30,495 bases of DNA, from the NCBI GenBank assembly GCA_020650975.1, contig JAIPMN010013886.1, positions 5,971 to 36,465 of the forward strand. Direction: 5' to 3'. The position numbers and the translations under genes are program-made. This DNA is from Apostichopus californicus. Lineage: Eukaryota > Echinodermata > Holothuroidea > Aspidochirotida > Stichopodidae. Below the pieces are notes generated by a model. The model saw only the letters and a list, made by a program, of their open reading frames with translations, searched no databases and had not been told where the DNA came from. Shown one piece after another: positions 1-10,198 of this stretch. Within the stretch, counting starts at the first letter, position 1; every line of letters begins with the position of its first letter.

Positions 1-115
1 AAGATGGTTCAACTTTTCATTGTATAGTGTGAAAGATTGGTTGAACTGTACAATTAGAGCTAATTGCAGATGATGATCCAGTGTTAGGGCCGTCTCTCAG
101 TTTGAAAAGCTAAAC

Positions 116-229
116 ATGGATGATCCTGCCATCGGAGTTCATGGTGGAGGATCATCCTCATCAGGATCATCTTGTTGTGTAGTAGGGATGATCATACTAG
201 TTGGTATGGTCTCTGTGGTAGATGTGTGA
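116..229 (+). CDS. Possible short ORF or terminal exon with a hydrophobic C-terminus (unrecognised)
   Basis: An open frame runs without a stop from 77, has an ATG in a strong context (AAACATGG) at 116 and ends at TGA 227-229. It encodes 37 residues: an acidic start (MDDPAIG), a Gly/Ser-rich middle, then SCCVVGMIILVGMVSVV. A plausible splice acceptor, CCGTCTCTCAG|TTTG, sits at 91-100 in frame, so this may be the last exon of a plus-strand gene to the left. The small-residue spacer plus hydrophobic end resembles a GPI-attachment signal or tail anchor. The DNA is also rich in GATGATCC-like repeats, which could produce the ORF by chance. Confidence 0.22.
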   Translation: MDDPAIGVHGGGSSSSGSSCCVVGMIILVGMVSVVDV

Positions 230-2300
230 AGCCCACGTTGTTCTGTACTGCTATAAAGGTGAGTGTTGCCAAGATGTTAGTCAGGGTTTTATTATTTTCA
301 AAGATCACCTTACTAACACCAATCAAGTGTCTTCTATATTAGTTAGGATTTGTACTTCATTTCAAATCTGTGTTTGGTGTTTTCAACCTTATGAAGTATG
401 CTTTGTATAGAGATGATGACGCATTTCATTTGCTCTACAGTACTTGCTCTGTCTTTGTCTCGTACAAGTCTGAAATGAAAGTTTCAGACGTTAATCTACA
501 TCGATCATTGTTTTATCTTTTTATCTAGATCATATTTTAGGATGCAATTCTTTTGAAAGTTTGTGAAATATTGATACTCAGTTATGATACTCAGTAACAC
601 CAACTTGCAGCTGATCTATATCTATATTACAATGATTCTTAATTATGAAAATCAACTCTTTCATTGTTATTTGTAAGAAATTCTTAAGAGAATCTGTGGT
701 GTCTATGCCAAAGATACAAATTTGAAATGAAAATATTCACATTTTACTTCACCTTTCTTCATTTTTTTGTTAAATTAAATGATACAAACATTTTGATATT
801 GGTTGTTTGCAAATGTCAATTTTTATGTTGTTATTACAACATCTTTTTGAGTTGTGTTAAGTGAAATTTTAGTTGTTTTGCTGTTCGAAAGCAAAATCTC
901 ATAAAGAGGTACTGTAGGTTGTAAACCTGTTCTAATATGGCAAGTTTCATTTCAAAACTTAACTAAAAAGTAATGTTTGATATTTTCCAAACTGCTAGAA
1001 GTTGTATTTTATCCTTCAGTGAAAATTGTCCAGATGAAGAAATATTGAGAAATTGAATGGAAATCATTAATTATTTGCTCTTTTTAAAGGATATTTAGAG
1101 AAAAAAAAATGTTTAGGAGGAGGCTCATAAATTGATCAATTGCAAACACAGTTTGAGAAATACTCAGTAGTTGTTTTGTTTTATCATAGTGCCAAACCAA
1201 ATTAAAAAAAAGATATTATAAAGCAGAGATACAATTACTGCCACTGTAGTGTCCCATTTGTCATCTTCATGTATCTAAGAGCTTATCATAGCTAATTTTT
1301 AAAGGTCTAATAATTAGGTTAAGCCGATAATTAGAGGTTAGAAAATTGACAACGCGTTGAAAAGTTAGTACATCAAAGCCTCATAGGATGATGATGTAGC
1401 TGTTGACACAATTATTTTATTGTTTAATTTCGCTCAGGGCTGTGTAGACCTGCTATTGTACAATATTGTTTTATCCCTTACTTGAGTATATGCACAAATT
1501 TTTACACACACAAGTATGCGTTTTTTTTCGGTTTCTTTTTCTCCTATGTATAAATTTTCGTTCGAGTGTTATTGTTTACGGTTTCATTCTTTAGAAATTT
1601 GAAAAAGCATGAATTCTATAACTTTTTTTTCCAGTTCTTTTACCCTTCTTTATCTTGAGGGAAAATTTCGTGTTTTCTGTAAGATTACTAATGTAATAGG
1701 CTAATAGCACAGATGACTGGGTAGGGTTGTATCAACATGTAGGAGGGTTGGGACCAGAGGCATCAACTGCTCAAAACCAAATCGTAGAACTTCTACAAGT
1801 TGATCAGTTTTTTTTAATTCTCCTACTCTGAATCTTTTCTAGACCCTTTGTTACATTAAAATATGGTAAAAATATATTCTCATAGCTTTTGTTATCACAA
1901 AAACTGCACAACCTAGAAGTTGGTTTTTAGTAGAAGGTGCTGTTTACAATCTTTAACACTTTTGCAAACTTCTTATAACTTAATAGGAAAGATGTTTCTA
2001 ATAATGTTGGTAATAGAGACAATAAACGTAGAGGCTATACCTTGTTTTGTTTCTAAAACTCAGTTACATATGCTAAGTCACATACCTCGATATTTTAAAA
2101 GTCTGTAAAACTTTGTCTTTAATGGTCTCTGCATTTTAAGGTCACTGTCGTTAAAGCCAAGTACCTTGTGTGTGATTCATCATGTATTACATGCATGTAA
2201 AGGGCAAACAGTAATACAAAACAAGAAGACAATTTGTATCGCAATGAACAGAATATCTATAAGTGTTGTGGTTTCTTCTTCGTTCATTTTCTCTGCATTG
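230..2300. other. AT-rich non-coding stretch
   Basis: No coding signal, RNA gene or recognisable element was found on either strand. Stops are frequent in all frames and only short open frames occur. If the ORF at 116-229 is a terminal exon, its 3' UTR would lie here; an ATTAAA at about 774 could serve as a poly(A) signal. Confidence 0.4.
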
Positions 2301-2304
2301 TTAT

Positions 2305-2309
2305 GTTGC

Positions 2310-2341
<32 letters not shown>

Positions 2342-2342
2342 T
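2305..2342. repeat. (TTG)n trinucleotide microsatellite
   Basis: About a dozen TTG units with one CTG variant near the start. It reads as poly-Gln on the minus strand and poly-Cys on the plus strand, but neither frame has coding context around it. Confidence 0.9.
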
Positions 2343-2399
2343 TGTATTCCTTGACGAAGGCAAAATGAGTCTACACGATGGCGATGGCATGTTTGTGTA

Positions 2400-2790
2400 T
2401 ATTGTGACTCTTGCTTGTAAACATAACTCAAAGAGTTCATGATGGATTAACTTCATATTTGGTACTATGTGAAACATTGTAAACATGATAAACTCAAAAA
2501 GTAAATCTTTGTTGAACTTCATATACACGGTTTGTACATTCAGCTAGGTGAGTAAAAGAACTGTATCGAAATTGGTGGAGATCCAAGGTCATTTGTAGTC
2601 AACATTTAAGTAAAAGGTACGAAAATCTCGTAAACACGATAACTCAAGAAATACATCTTGCTTGATCTTCATACTTAGTATGTAGATACTTGGTGAGTGC
2701 AAGAACCATATTGTAAGTGGTAGATATCAACGGTCACTTAAGGTCAATAGTTGTCAAAGTCAACATGATAACTCCAAAATTAAAGCTACA
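2400..2790 (-). repeat. Dispersed ~145-bp repeat family, reversed copies
   Basis: Two to three diverged units read on the minus strand. Recurring pieces are the reverse complements of 'cttgcactcac', 'catactaagtatgaag' and 'gttatcgtgtttac', in the same order as the forward copies at 4640-5450 and 19640-19910. Repeats of this style are common in echinoderm-like genomes, but no database name is claimed. Confidence 0.6.
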
Positions 2791-3552
2791 ATTAATCTGT
2801 GAATCCTTCAATGCTATGATTGTTTTTTGGAGAACATAGTTTGATCAAGTTCAATTTCGTTTTGTGAAGGGGCTCTGTAGGTCTTCAACATTACATACAG
2901 TCAAACAGGAAACAACATCTGCTTCAAATAATCAATAGTCTAGCTTTAAACACAATCAACAGTTTTCGCCCTATGAGCGTCAATGTATCAACAGGTTATC
3001 TCAAATGGTAACAAATTGGCTTCATCCTCTGATATATACCATACTGGATGACCGTCCGTTGGATTCCAGCAGTAACTTGAGAAATTATTTAACAGTGAAT
3101 AAACATTATCATGTAACTCTTACTCATTAATCACAATATTATTAAAGGGATGGTCGGCGGCAAAGCTGATTTGCTAACTCAAAATAGGTAAAGGTAAACG
3201 CAAATGTCCATTTGCTCATACTTAAAACACTTATGTGTCTATATTTCACACAGGAAAGACTGTTTCCGTCTGGATATTGAAAACGTTGACATAAAAATTC
3301 TATACTGTAAAATCCTTACCAGTGAAGTAATTGGTTGATGTCCACAAGTGAGTGCTACAAATAGGAACTGGAAATCTTTGGATCAAGTTTACCACACTTG
3401 CCACACATCGGTCAGGCAGTGAAGTGGAATTTTGAGCAAACTTATGTGGCAAGGAACCACAAATCCTTCAGGCTTTCTGTTTATTACAACTTGTTAGTAC
3501 GAACATTTGCAAATTAAAGAGGGCGCTCATCCACTTACCAGTAGGCTACTTA

Positions 3553-4275
3553 CCAGAGCCCGCTCGTGATTTTTTCCCCCAAACTGAACTGACACTGAAA
3601 TTATTTCCTCGATTCTGATTAACCGGAATGGTAGTCTGCGTTTATCAATGAATCAATGAATTAGGCTATATACAACTAGTTAACAAGTCAAAAGATACAG
3701 ACATATCGTCAAATGCCTTTTTTGTGTACACTCACAAACTCGCTCGCCGTCTTCATGGCCACTGCATATTCGACTAGGCCTATCATGATTCATTGACTGA
3801 ATACATTTTGAATTTATGATTATAAAACTAAAAGTATCGCAACTCCGAATGTACACAAACACCTCGTACATATGTACATCGGCTACATGTATACAATAAA
3901 AAATGCACTGTTTTATTGTGTTGTATACTATACACAGTACAATAGGCTACATTACATGTGTTGTGTAGAGCGGAGTCAAGCGAGTAAACAAACGATCGAG
4001 GACTGCCTATAATGGGCGCAGTAGCTGGGAATAGTTGCTTCATTGTGTTAAGAACACTATATACTTTCGTTCATATATACCTACCAATCTGGAAAGTTGC
4101 TAATGTGAATATCTTGAATTTGTTCGTGTTGATCAAACTGATATCGACAGAGTATGGAGGGATCCATGTTAAATACTAAAGTATATCACGTGCTCTCTGA
4201 GAGCCAATCAGAATCGAGGAAATAATTTCAGTGTCAGTTCAGTTTGGGAAAAAAATCGCACCCTGCTCCGCAACT
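3553..4275. mobile_element. Inverted-repeat (foldback or MITE-like) element
   Basis: A 40-bp perfect inverted repeat lies at 3581-3620 and 4206-4245 (core AAACTGAACTGACACTGAAA). Similarity continues outward through a T-rich run into a GC-rich end (GAGCCCGCTCGTGATTTT against GGAGCAGGGTGCGATTTT). The interior of about 580 bp encodes nothing recognisable. Exact ends and target duplication could not be fixed, so the superfamily is open. Confidence 0.55.
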
Positions 4276-4639
4276 AACCCCTACGGTACTTGAATAAATC
4301 ATATCATGAATCGGGTAACAATTTTCCTATGGACACTAGCTTCGTGCAGTGTAGTGCTGTGAAGTACAAATGATAATGGCGTGATGCAGCTCATACGGAA
4401 GCTTTGAGGAATTATGATCCTACATCAGAATATATCTGAGGAACGTTTTCAATGTGTATTGGGTAACAACTTAAGAAACACCGTACCCATAGAAATTGAA
4501 ATGATCGTTCACCATAGTTACCATTGCATCACTCATTGAGCCGACGATCGGGAAATAAGCAGACGATCGGGTAAATAAGCAAGAAAGCTTCCAAGTTCAG
4601 TTAACCAAAGAACGGGTGATAAGCTTACATCATTCTGTA
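4276..4639. other. Non-coding stretch, nothing recognised
   Basis: Only a short local duplication is visible: GACGATCGGGAAATAAGCA followed by GACGATCGGGTAAATAAGCA at about 4542-4581. Confidence 0.4.
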
Positions 4640-5450
4640 AACAAGATTTTCAAACTATGACCTCTGTCGACCTCAGGTAATAACCGCACAACACGGAAGT
4701 ATTGTTGTACTCAACTGCGTAGCCCGGGCTTGAATATTTTTGAAGCTTTACTTTTGGAGTAAATTGTGTTTACAGAGTTTTCAAACCTTGACCTAAGTTG
4801 ACTACAGATAACATTTGACCTCAACAGAAAACAACAGGATTCTTTTACTCAAAAGGTGGATCCACATACTAAGTATGAAGTTAATCCAAGCTATACTTTG
4901 AAGTTATTGCGTTCACAAGGTGTTTAAACTTTGACATATGTTGACTGAAATTACCTTTTGCATCCACAGAGAGTGATAAGATTCTTGCACTCAATAATGT
5001 GGATCAAAATATCAATTATGAAGTTCGTCCAAGCTTTACCTTTGAGTTATTGTGCTTACTCGGTTTTCAGGCTTGACCAATGTTGATGTTTAAATACCTT
5101 TAACCATCACAAATGTCAATGGGGTTTGTGTTCTTACCAATGTGGGTGGGTCTACATACCAACCTAAAAGTCATCGATGCTTCACTTTCTAAGTTATTTA
5201 TATTTACAAAGTTTTCAAAGTTTGAAATTTGTCGACCTTAAGTGACCTTTGACCTCCACAGAAAAAAAGATATTGCTCGTGTACGAAAGATGAAGTCTTC
5301 GAGTTATCTTAATTTGTTAACATGCTTTGACCTGTGTGGACCTCAAATTACCTTTCATCTCCACCAGTTTTACTTTGATTCTTTTACTAAATACGGGGAA
5401 TCCATATACTAGGTAGAAGAGTTCATCCAAGCTTTGTACTCTTAGTAAAA
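4640..5450 (+). repeat. Diverged tandem array of the ~145-bp family, about five units
   Basis: Successive units share 'gtttacagagttttcaaacc', 'ttgacctatgttgacc', a 'ccacagaaa' block, 'ttcttgcactcaa', 'gtggatccacatactaag' and 'gaagttcatccaagcttt'. Unit starts near 4768, 4911, 5051, 5204 and 5315 give a spacing of about 110-155 bp. The units are strongly diverged, so the array is old. One unit carries a perfect DR1-type site. Confidence 0.65.
5243..5255 (-). promoter_or_regulatory. Sequence match to a DR1 nuclear-receptor element inside the repeat
   Basis: TGACCTTTGACCT is the reverse complement of AGGTCAAAGGTCA, the canonical direct repeat with one-base spacing bound by HNF4/RXR-type receptors. 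The same 13 bases recur at 19836-19848. This is a sequence match only; binding is not shown. Confidence 0.4.
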
Positions 5451-6565
5451 AGAAAAATGTCATATAAATACATTAGTTATTGGTGAGGGCTTGGTCGTAT
5501 ATTCAATATTTAGCCATGAATGGTAAACACATAATTGCCTTTATGAAACAAGTTAGCACGTGATCTCTGTAGTGTGAAATATGTACGCTACACCATACAT
5601 GCATTGCGATGTTCAAGCAAGTTGCATACCTGTGATTAATTTTATCATACAGTAGTTATACATCTTCGGGCAAGCTCGCCCCATCGTATTCGATGACCGT
5701 GTTAAAAGTATCTTCGCTGTAATCGTGAATATAACAGCGCTGTATTTATCACCCATTGTCCGCCAATCTCAATGTCACTGTGTCGCGGTTCTTTAGTTTA
5801 AAGGGATTGGTTAAATCCATGTGACTCTTGAGCAACGATATAAAAGAAAATGTTTTCAATCTGTTGATTAACTTGAATTGCTATCTATGTTGTTAGCTGT
5901 ATGTTTCGTGAATGATTGAGTAACTCTTCAAATCAATTAAGGCGAAATGGCTCTACTAAGTAGACCCATGGTTAAGATATTTTTCTTTTTCCTTCCTAGC
6001 ATTATACATTTCAGACTTGATCAAATCTGAAAATGAAATCACAGAGCCATATGAAATGGTGCTTGAAGTCTTGATTGTTTTAACTTTCTTTCAATGCGTT
6101 ACTTTGGTTGTTGTCTTCGGTATATATAGTGGTAGCCGTGAACATTGTTTCGAAGTTTCTTACAATACCTAAAACTATCACTTATAGCAAATACTGCTTA
6201 CGTTTATCAGGACAATTTGAGAAAACAAAAAACAAAGGGAAAATAAGAGGTTTTATTATTTATTTTTTTTTGAGACAAAAACCCAACCATCTTCATGATT
6301 GACATGATATAGATAACTGTAACGTACAATTTACCCAAAATTGTTAAAAAAATATTATTTTATTTGGTAGATATCACGGATCTTATCGTCCTTCACACAC
6401 AAGGGTTAAGAACTTGATCAAGTCTAATATGACATCATGGACACCCGCATGTGCTTTCAATCGTTTTTACGTGTCTGTTTCTTTCAGTAGTATTTTATGT
6501 AATACAGATGGATTTTTACAAATGTTGAATCTAAAACATTGTAGCTATTTATATGATCCAATGAG
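5451..6565. other. AT-rich non-coding stretch
   Basis: No supported gene or repeat was seen on either strand. Confidence 0.4.
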
Positions 6566-6573
6566 GCTACTGG

Positions 6574-7923
6574 CAGTGGCGTCGGAAAGTACTTTTGAGT
6601 GGGGGGGGGGGGGCTGAAGACTGATGGCCGGCCTGGGGGCGAAATTTTTTTTCCCAAACAGGTTTGCAATTACGGAGTTTTCAGCCAATCAGATTGCTCG
6701 TGACGTCAGCATCAATAATAACCATCGCTTGGAAGTTCGAACTTCGAAGACATATACTGAGTTACACACTGACACTTGATTGAGTCTAGTTAAGGGGTTT
6801 CCCTTCAAACGCCCTTACTTTACTTTTAATGCTTGGATTACATGTTGACCTCACTTATGATACATACGCTACATTCTATTTGGTTCGTGTTTACGTTATC
6901 CACGATTCGTGAGCCGTTCTATTGAAATCAGAATTCGTTTCGTGGAATGGGTAGGCCTACACTTAAAGCAACTTCACGACGCGAGTTCACGAGTCTTGAG
7001 TGAATATACGCAAAACAGTATAGTGTATAGTATGATGGGTAGGCCTACACGTGGAATGGGTAGACCTACACTAAAAGCAACTTCACGACGCGAGTACACT
7101 CCAAACGCCCTAACTTGGTTCGTGTTTACGTTCTCCACGATTCGTGAGCCGTTCTATTGAAATCAGAATTCGTTTCGTGGAATGGGTAGGCCTACACTAA
7201 AAGCAACTTCACGACGCGAGTTCACGAGTCTTGAGTGAATATACGCACAGTAGGCCTATAGTGTATAGTATGATATATTTCCGTCACTGCACTGTGTACA
7301 GAGTTATAATACATATAGGCATACAGCGCATGTGTGATGCACAGTGTACGAAACTTTCACTGTGCGATGTTATCGATTGCCTTCACAGAAAACTTCGATC
7401 AAAGTAGATCATACAATACTAGTGTGCTAAATATGTCTAAACCAATTCCAAACATATCTAAATATATGTACGAAAAGCTACGGGTAATTTTGAAGGGGTA
7501 TATCTTCGTTGCAACAAATGGATGCAGAACCTCGAAGTGAAGGTTTCTATGGTGATGACGTAACTTTTCCGACCAATCATGAACGACTATTTACGCACAC
7601 TTGCAAACCTGTTTGGGAAAAAAAATTTCGCGGCCTGGGGAGGGGTCTTTTTTTGGATTTTTTTTGCATTTCCAGGTGGCCTAAGATGCAATTTGGTGCA
7701 ATATAGCATACTTCAACACCCACTCCATTTTGTAAATAATTTTGCATTTTCACCTGGCCTTAGATGCAATTTGGTGCTCCAAATGAGATTTTTTTCTCAT
7801 TTGGAAATGAAAAAGGGGTTTTCTGACTTGCGGAGTGGGGGGGCTGAATGATACTTCCGCCCCACCATATTTTTCACTGGGGGGGCTGGCGCCCCCCCAG
7901 CCCCACCGGTTCCTACGCCCTTG
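6574..7923. mobile_element. Non-autonomous hAT-like DNA transposon, 1,350 bp
   Basis: The ends are CAGTGGCGTCGGAA and, reversed, CAAGGGCGTAGGAA, flanked by a perfect 8-bp target duplication GCTACTGG (6566-6573 and 7924-7931). An 8-bp duplication and short CAG/CAA...GGCGT ends fit the hAT superfamily. Both ends carry G-rich runs. There is no transposase. Inside are long inverted arms (about 6628-6790 against 7500-7640, sharing CAGGTTTGC and GACGTCA) and a 235-bp tandem duplication. Confidence 0.85.
6881..7273 (+). repeat. 235-bp tandem duplication with a smaller nested duplication
   Basis: The segment starting TGGTTCGTGTTTACGTT at 6881 is repeated from 7116, nearly identical through GTGTATAGTATGAT. 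Between them, at about 7051-7095, a partial third copy of GTGGAATGGGTAGRCCTACA and its downstream CACGACGCGAGT is inserted. Low divergence implies a recent event inside the transposon. Confidence 0.85.
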
Positions 7924-7931
7924 GCTACTGG

Positions 7932-9490
7932 TGTTATTTTTAACACTGATAACACTGTACAATGAAAATAGGAACGACAACAACAAAACAAAGAGAGTGT
8001 AAATGTGTCAGATCGTAACGTGGCACTATCAAATAACAGATTAAAAGAATGATAGTTCTCTGACACGACTTTTAATCAATTGAGGATGTCTCCCAAACGG
8101 ACAAAGATGTTGTCTTAGCTGTTTAGGGGGATCGAGTTGTTTCTAACTGTTCATAATAAACAAGCATCTCTATCGAACCGGACCAGTAACGTGTAATGGA
8201 CATCACGACATTCACAGTAGTCGAATTTTTTGGCACCATATTTTAGCTCGTTTTTGTAACTAGACTATCCCTTTAATATGCACAAATACACAAAACGCTT
8301 GGCAACAAGATGTAAACAGCAAGCCAGCTACCATGAATATCAAAAGGTAACCTAATCTGTTAAGCAGCTTTGAGGCTGTGAGAGAGTTCACATTTTCGGG
8401 CAAAATTATGATCGGTTGGGTCATGAACAATGAACAAAAACAGAAATACGGCTTTCTTCATTGAGCGTCTTCGCGTTTATTATGATTTTAATGGTGCTAT
8501 CGACAGTAAAAATACCACTTACGTGTTTAACTCCGTAAGTGTTGTCGCAAAGATTAAGACCTAGTTTATCCATTTTTCACTATAGTGTCATATTGAAATA
8601 CTGATAAAGTAAGACGAGATTAGCATAAAGGAGTAAATGTAGCCTCCAGTCACCGTTTGTATTGTTAAGTGGACCAAATCCCTCGATGGCCAGTTGAATC
8701 CCCCTCATAGATACATATACCATTACCCTATGAATAATACACAATTTTCGATCCCTTCGGCTTATTTCATGTCATAAAGATGAAGATGGTAAAAAAGTAT
8801 CGCCAATCGCCAACCGCCAACCCCCTATCTTCTCCACTTGATTACGTCACTTGAACATAAATGCGTTTGACCATTAATGAGAAACCCCGACACAACAATC
8901 GCATGTAGAAGGTTCCACAGAAGGATGCTAAGGCTAATTGGCATGTACAACTCTATGCAGAATTGGAGCCTTCACTTCAGTAGGGATTCTGGGGAATCAG
9001 GATATATAGTAAAACACTGGGATTTCATTTTAAAAGGGCAACTGTTGTTTTGCAATTTGGCAAGAATGCAATAAGAGAAACATTAGAAATAAAATGAGTT
9101 TGGGTTACAGATTTTTCTTTTTCGGTTGATCTCTAATCTTCGAGACATTTCCTCGACAATGTCATTTCAGTGATGACATGTCCTGTCAAGAAAAGAAAAC
9201 AAATAAATATATCAAGGATGATTTTAAGTCCCAACTAGAAAATATGGATTCTCTCATCTTACTATATATCTACTAATATTTGGGAGAAGTCAAAATTTCC
9301 GAAGTTGTGTATTTTGCAGGAGCACTGTCTAATATGTTTCATTTCTATATATGTCATGAATCTATGTGTCATTTTATATCTACTTCTTAATCGACTTAAA
9401 TCCATCGTTTTAAATTTGGATAAAACTTGCGAAACAATATCGGGAATCGGGAGATACATATATTTTGTCATATAGCATAATTTCTTGTAT
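7932..9490. other. Non-coding stretch, nothing recognised
   Basis: No exon, RNA or element was supported. The missing last exon of gene A may lie here or in 9491-9984, but no acceptor plus short tail could be preferred. Confidence 0.35.
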
Positions 9491-9562
9491 TTCAAATATT
9501 ATTTCAAGTATCATGATCACGTACATTTCATGTACGTTTCACGTTTATTTTGTTTATTCCAG

Positions 9563-9673
9563 GATATTTCACATACCGTCACCATGCACTAATAAAAAAT
9601 GTTGGTACAGTATATATATTTCGCGTCTTTCACTGCTTTCGTTTTGTTCACGGACATTTTACATACCGTGACC
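9563..9673 (-). repeat. Dispersed repeat with GGTCACGGTATG motif, two copies
   Basis: Read on the minus strand, 9673-9654 (GGTCACGGTATGTAAAATGT) and 9583-9563 (GGTGACGGTATGTGAAATAT) share one motif, each followed by GTGAAA/CGTGAA-rich sequence. The same motif recurs on the plus strand at 12214 and 12335. Confidence 0.5.
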
Positions 9674-9984
9674 ATAAAGTTAATTTCTAGTATATCCCTT
9701 GTAGCTTATATTTCTCCATGTGTGATGTATAGTAGTAGTAATATATTGATAGTCTGGTAACTTTGTTGTAAAGCAACCTCAAGCGTCGCTGTCTACAAAT
9801 GTATTGACAATTAACGGAGTGTCTCTTTCTCTGCTTCACGCTGTGTAAGACATATTTTAAGAACTTTGACTAGGAGATGAAGTCTTCTAACTTCTTAACT
9901 CTTTTTTCTTTCAAATATGCTTGGCGTGGTGAGGGGGGTGGGGGGAGGGGGGTGGAGGAGGGCGGGGTCCTTTCCTATACTTAC

Positions 9985-10198
9985 CATGATTAATTGTCAC
10001 ATCGTCACATACTTTTTGATAAACTCCGTTGTCCCTGATCCTTTGAAATGCTTCATTCCACCAGAGGGTCAGTTCATTATCTGGCCGAGTCATTACCGAT
10101 AATGAGGACTTACTGCATTTGTCTTCTAAGCCGCCTGCTGTAAGAACTTGAAGATCGGTTTTGAATGGCTCGATATAAAACATGAACCCACAATCGAC
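9985..10198 (-). CDS. Gene A exon 7: VD motif and C-terminal helix of the binding domain
   Basis: The acceptor TTACGTTTCAG|GTC and donor AATCATG|GTAAGTATAG enclose 214 bp, phase 0 in, 1 out. It opens with VDCGF, equivalent to the 'G.vDa' ligand motif, and ends with LTLWWNEAFQRIRDNGVY and KVCDD, matching the family's 'l...n.al..ik.dGty..i..kw'. This closes the fold, so what remains after the donor should be a short tail, but no final exon could be assigned with confidence below 9985. Confidence 0.9.

Noticed and set aside
7509-7851. Plus-strand frames of 65-90 codons
   Set aside because: They lie wholly within the hAT-like element and contain its terminal G/C runs and an internal repeat.
9781-9870. 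Candidate last exon of gene A after acceptors TTACACAG or TTTGTAG
   Set aside because: Several acceptors give different very short tails and none has support from gene B, so no choice was made.
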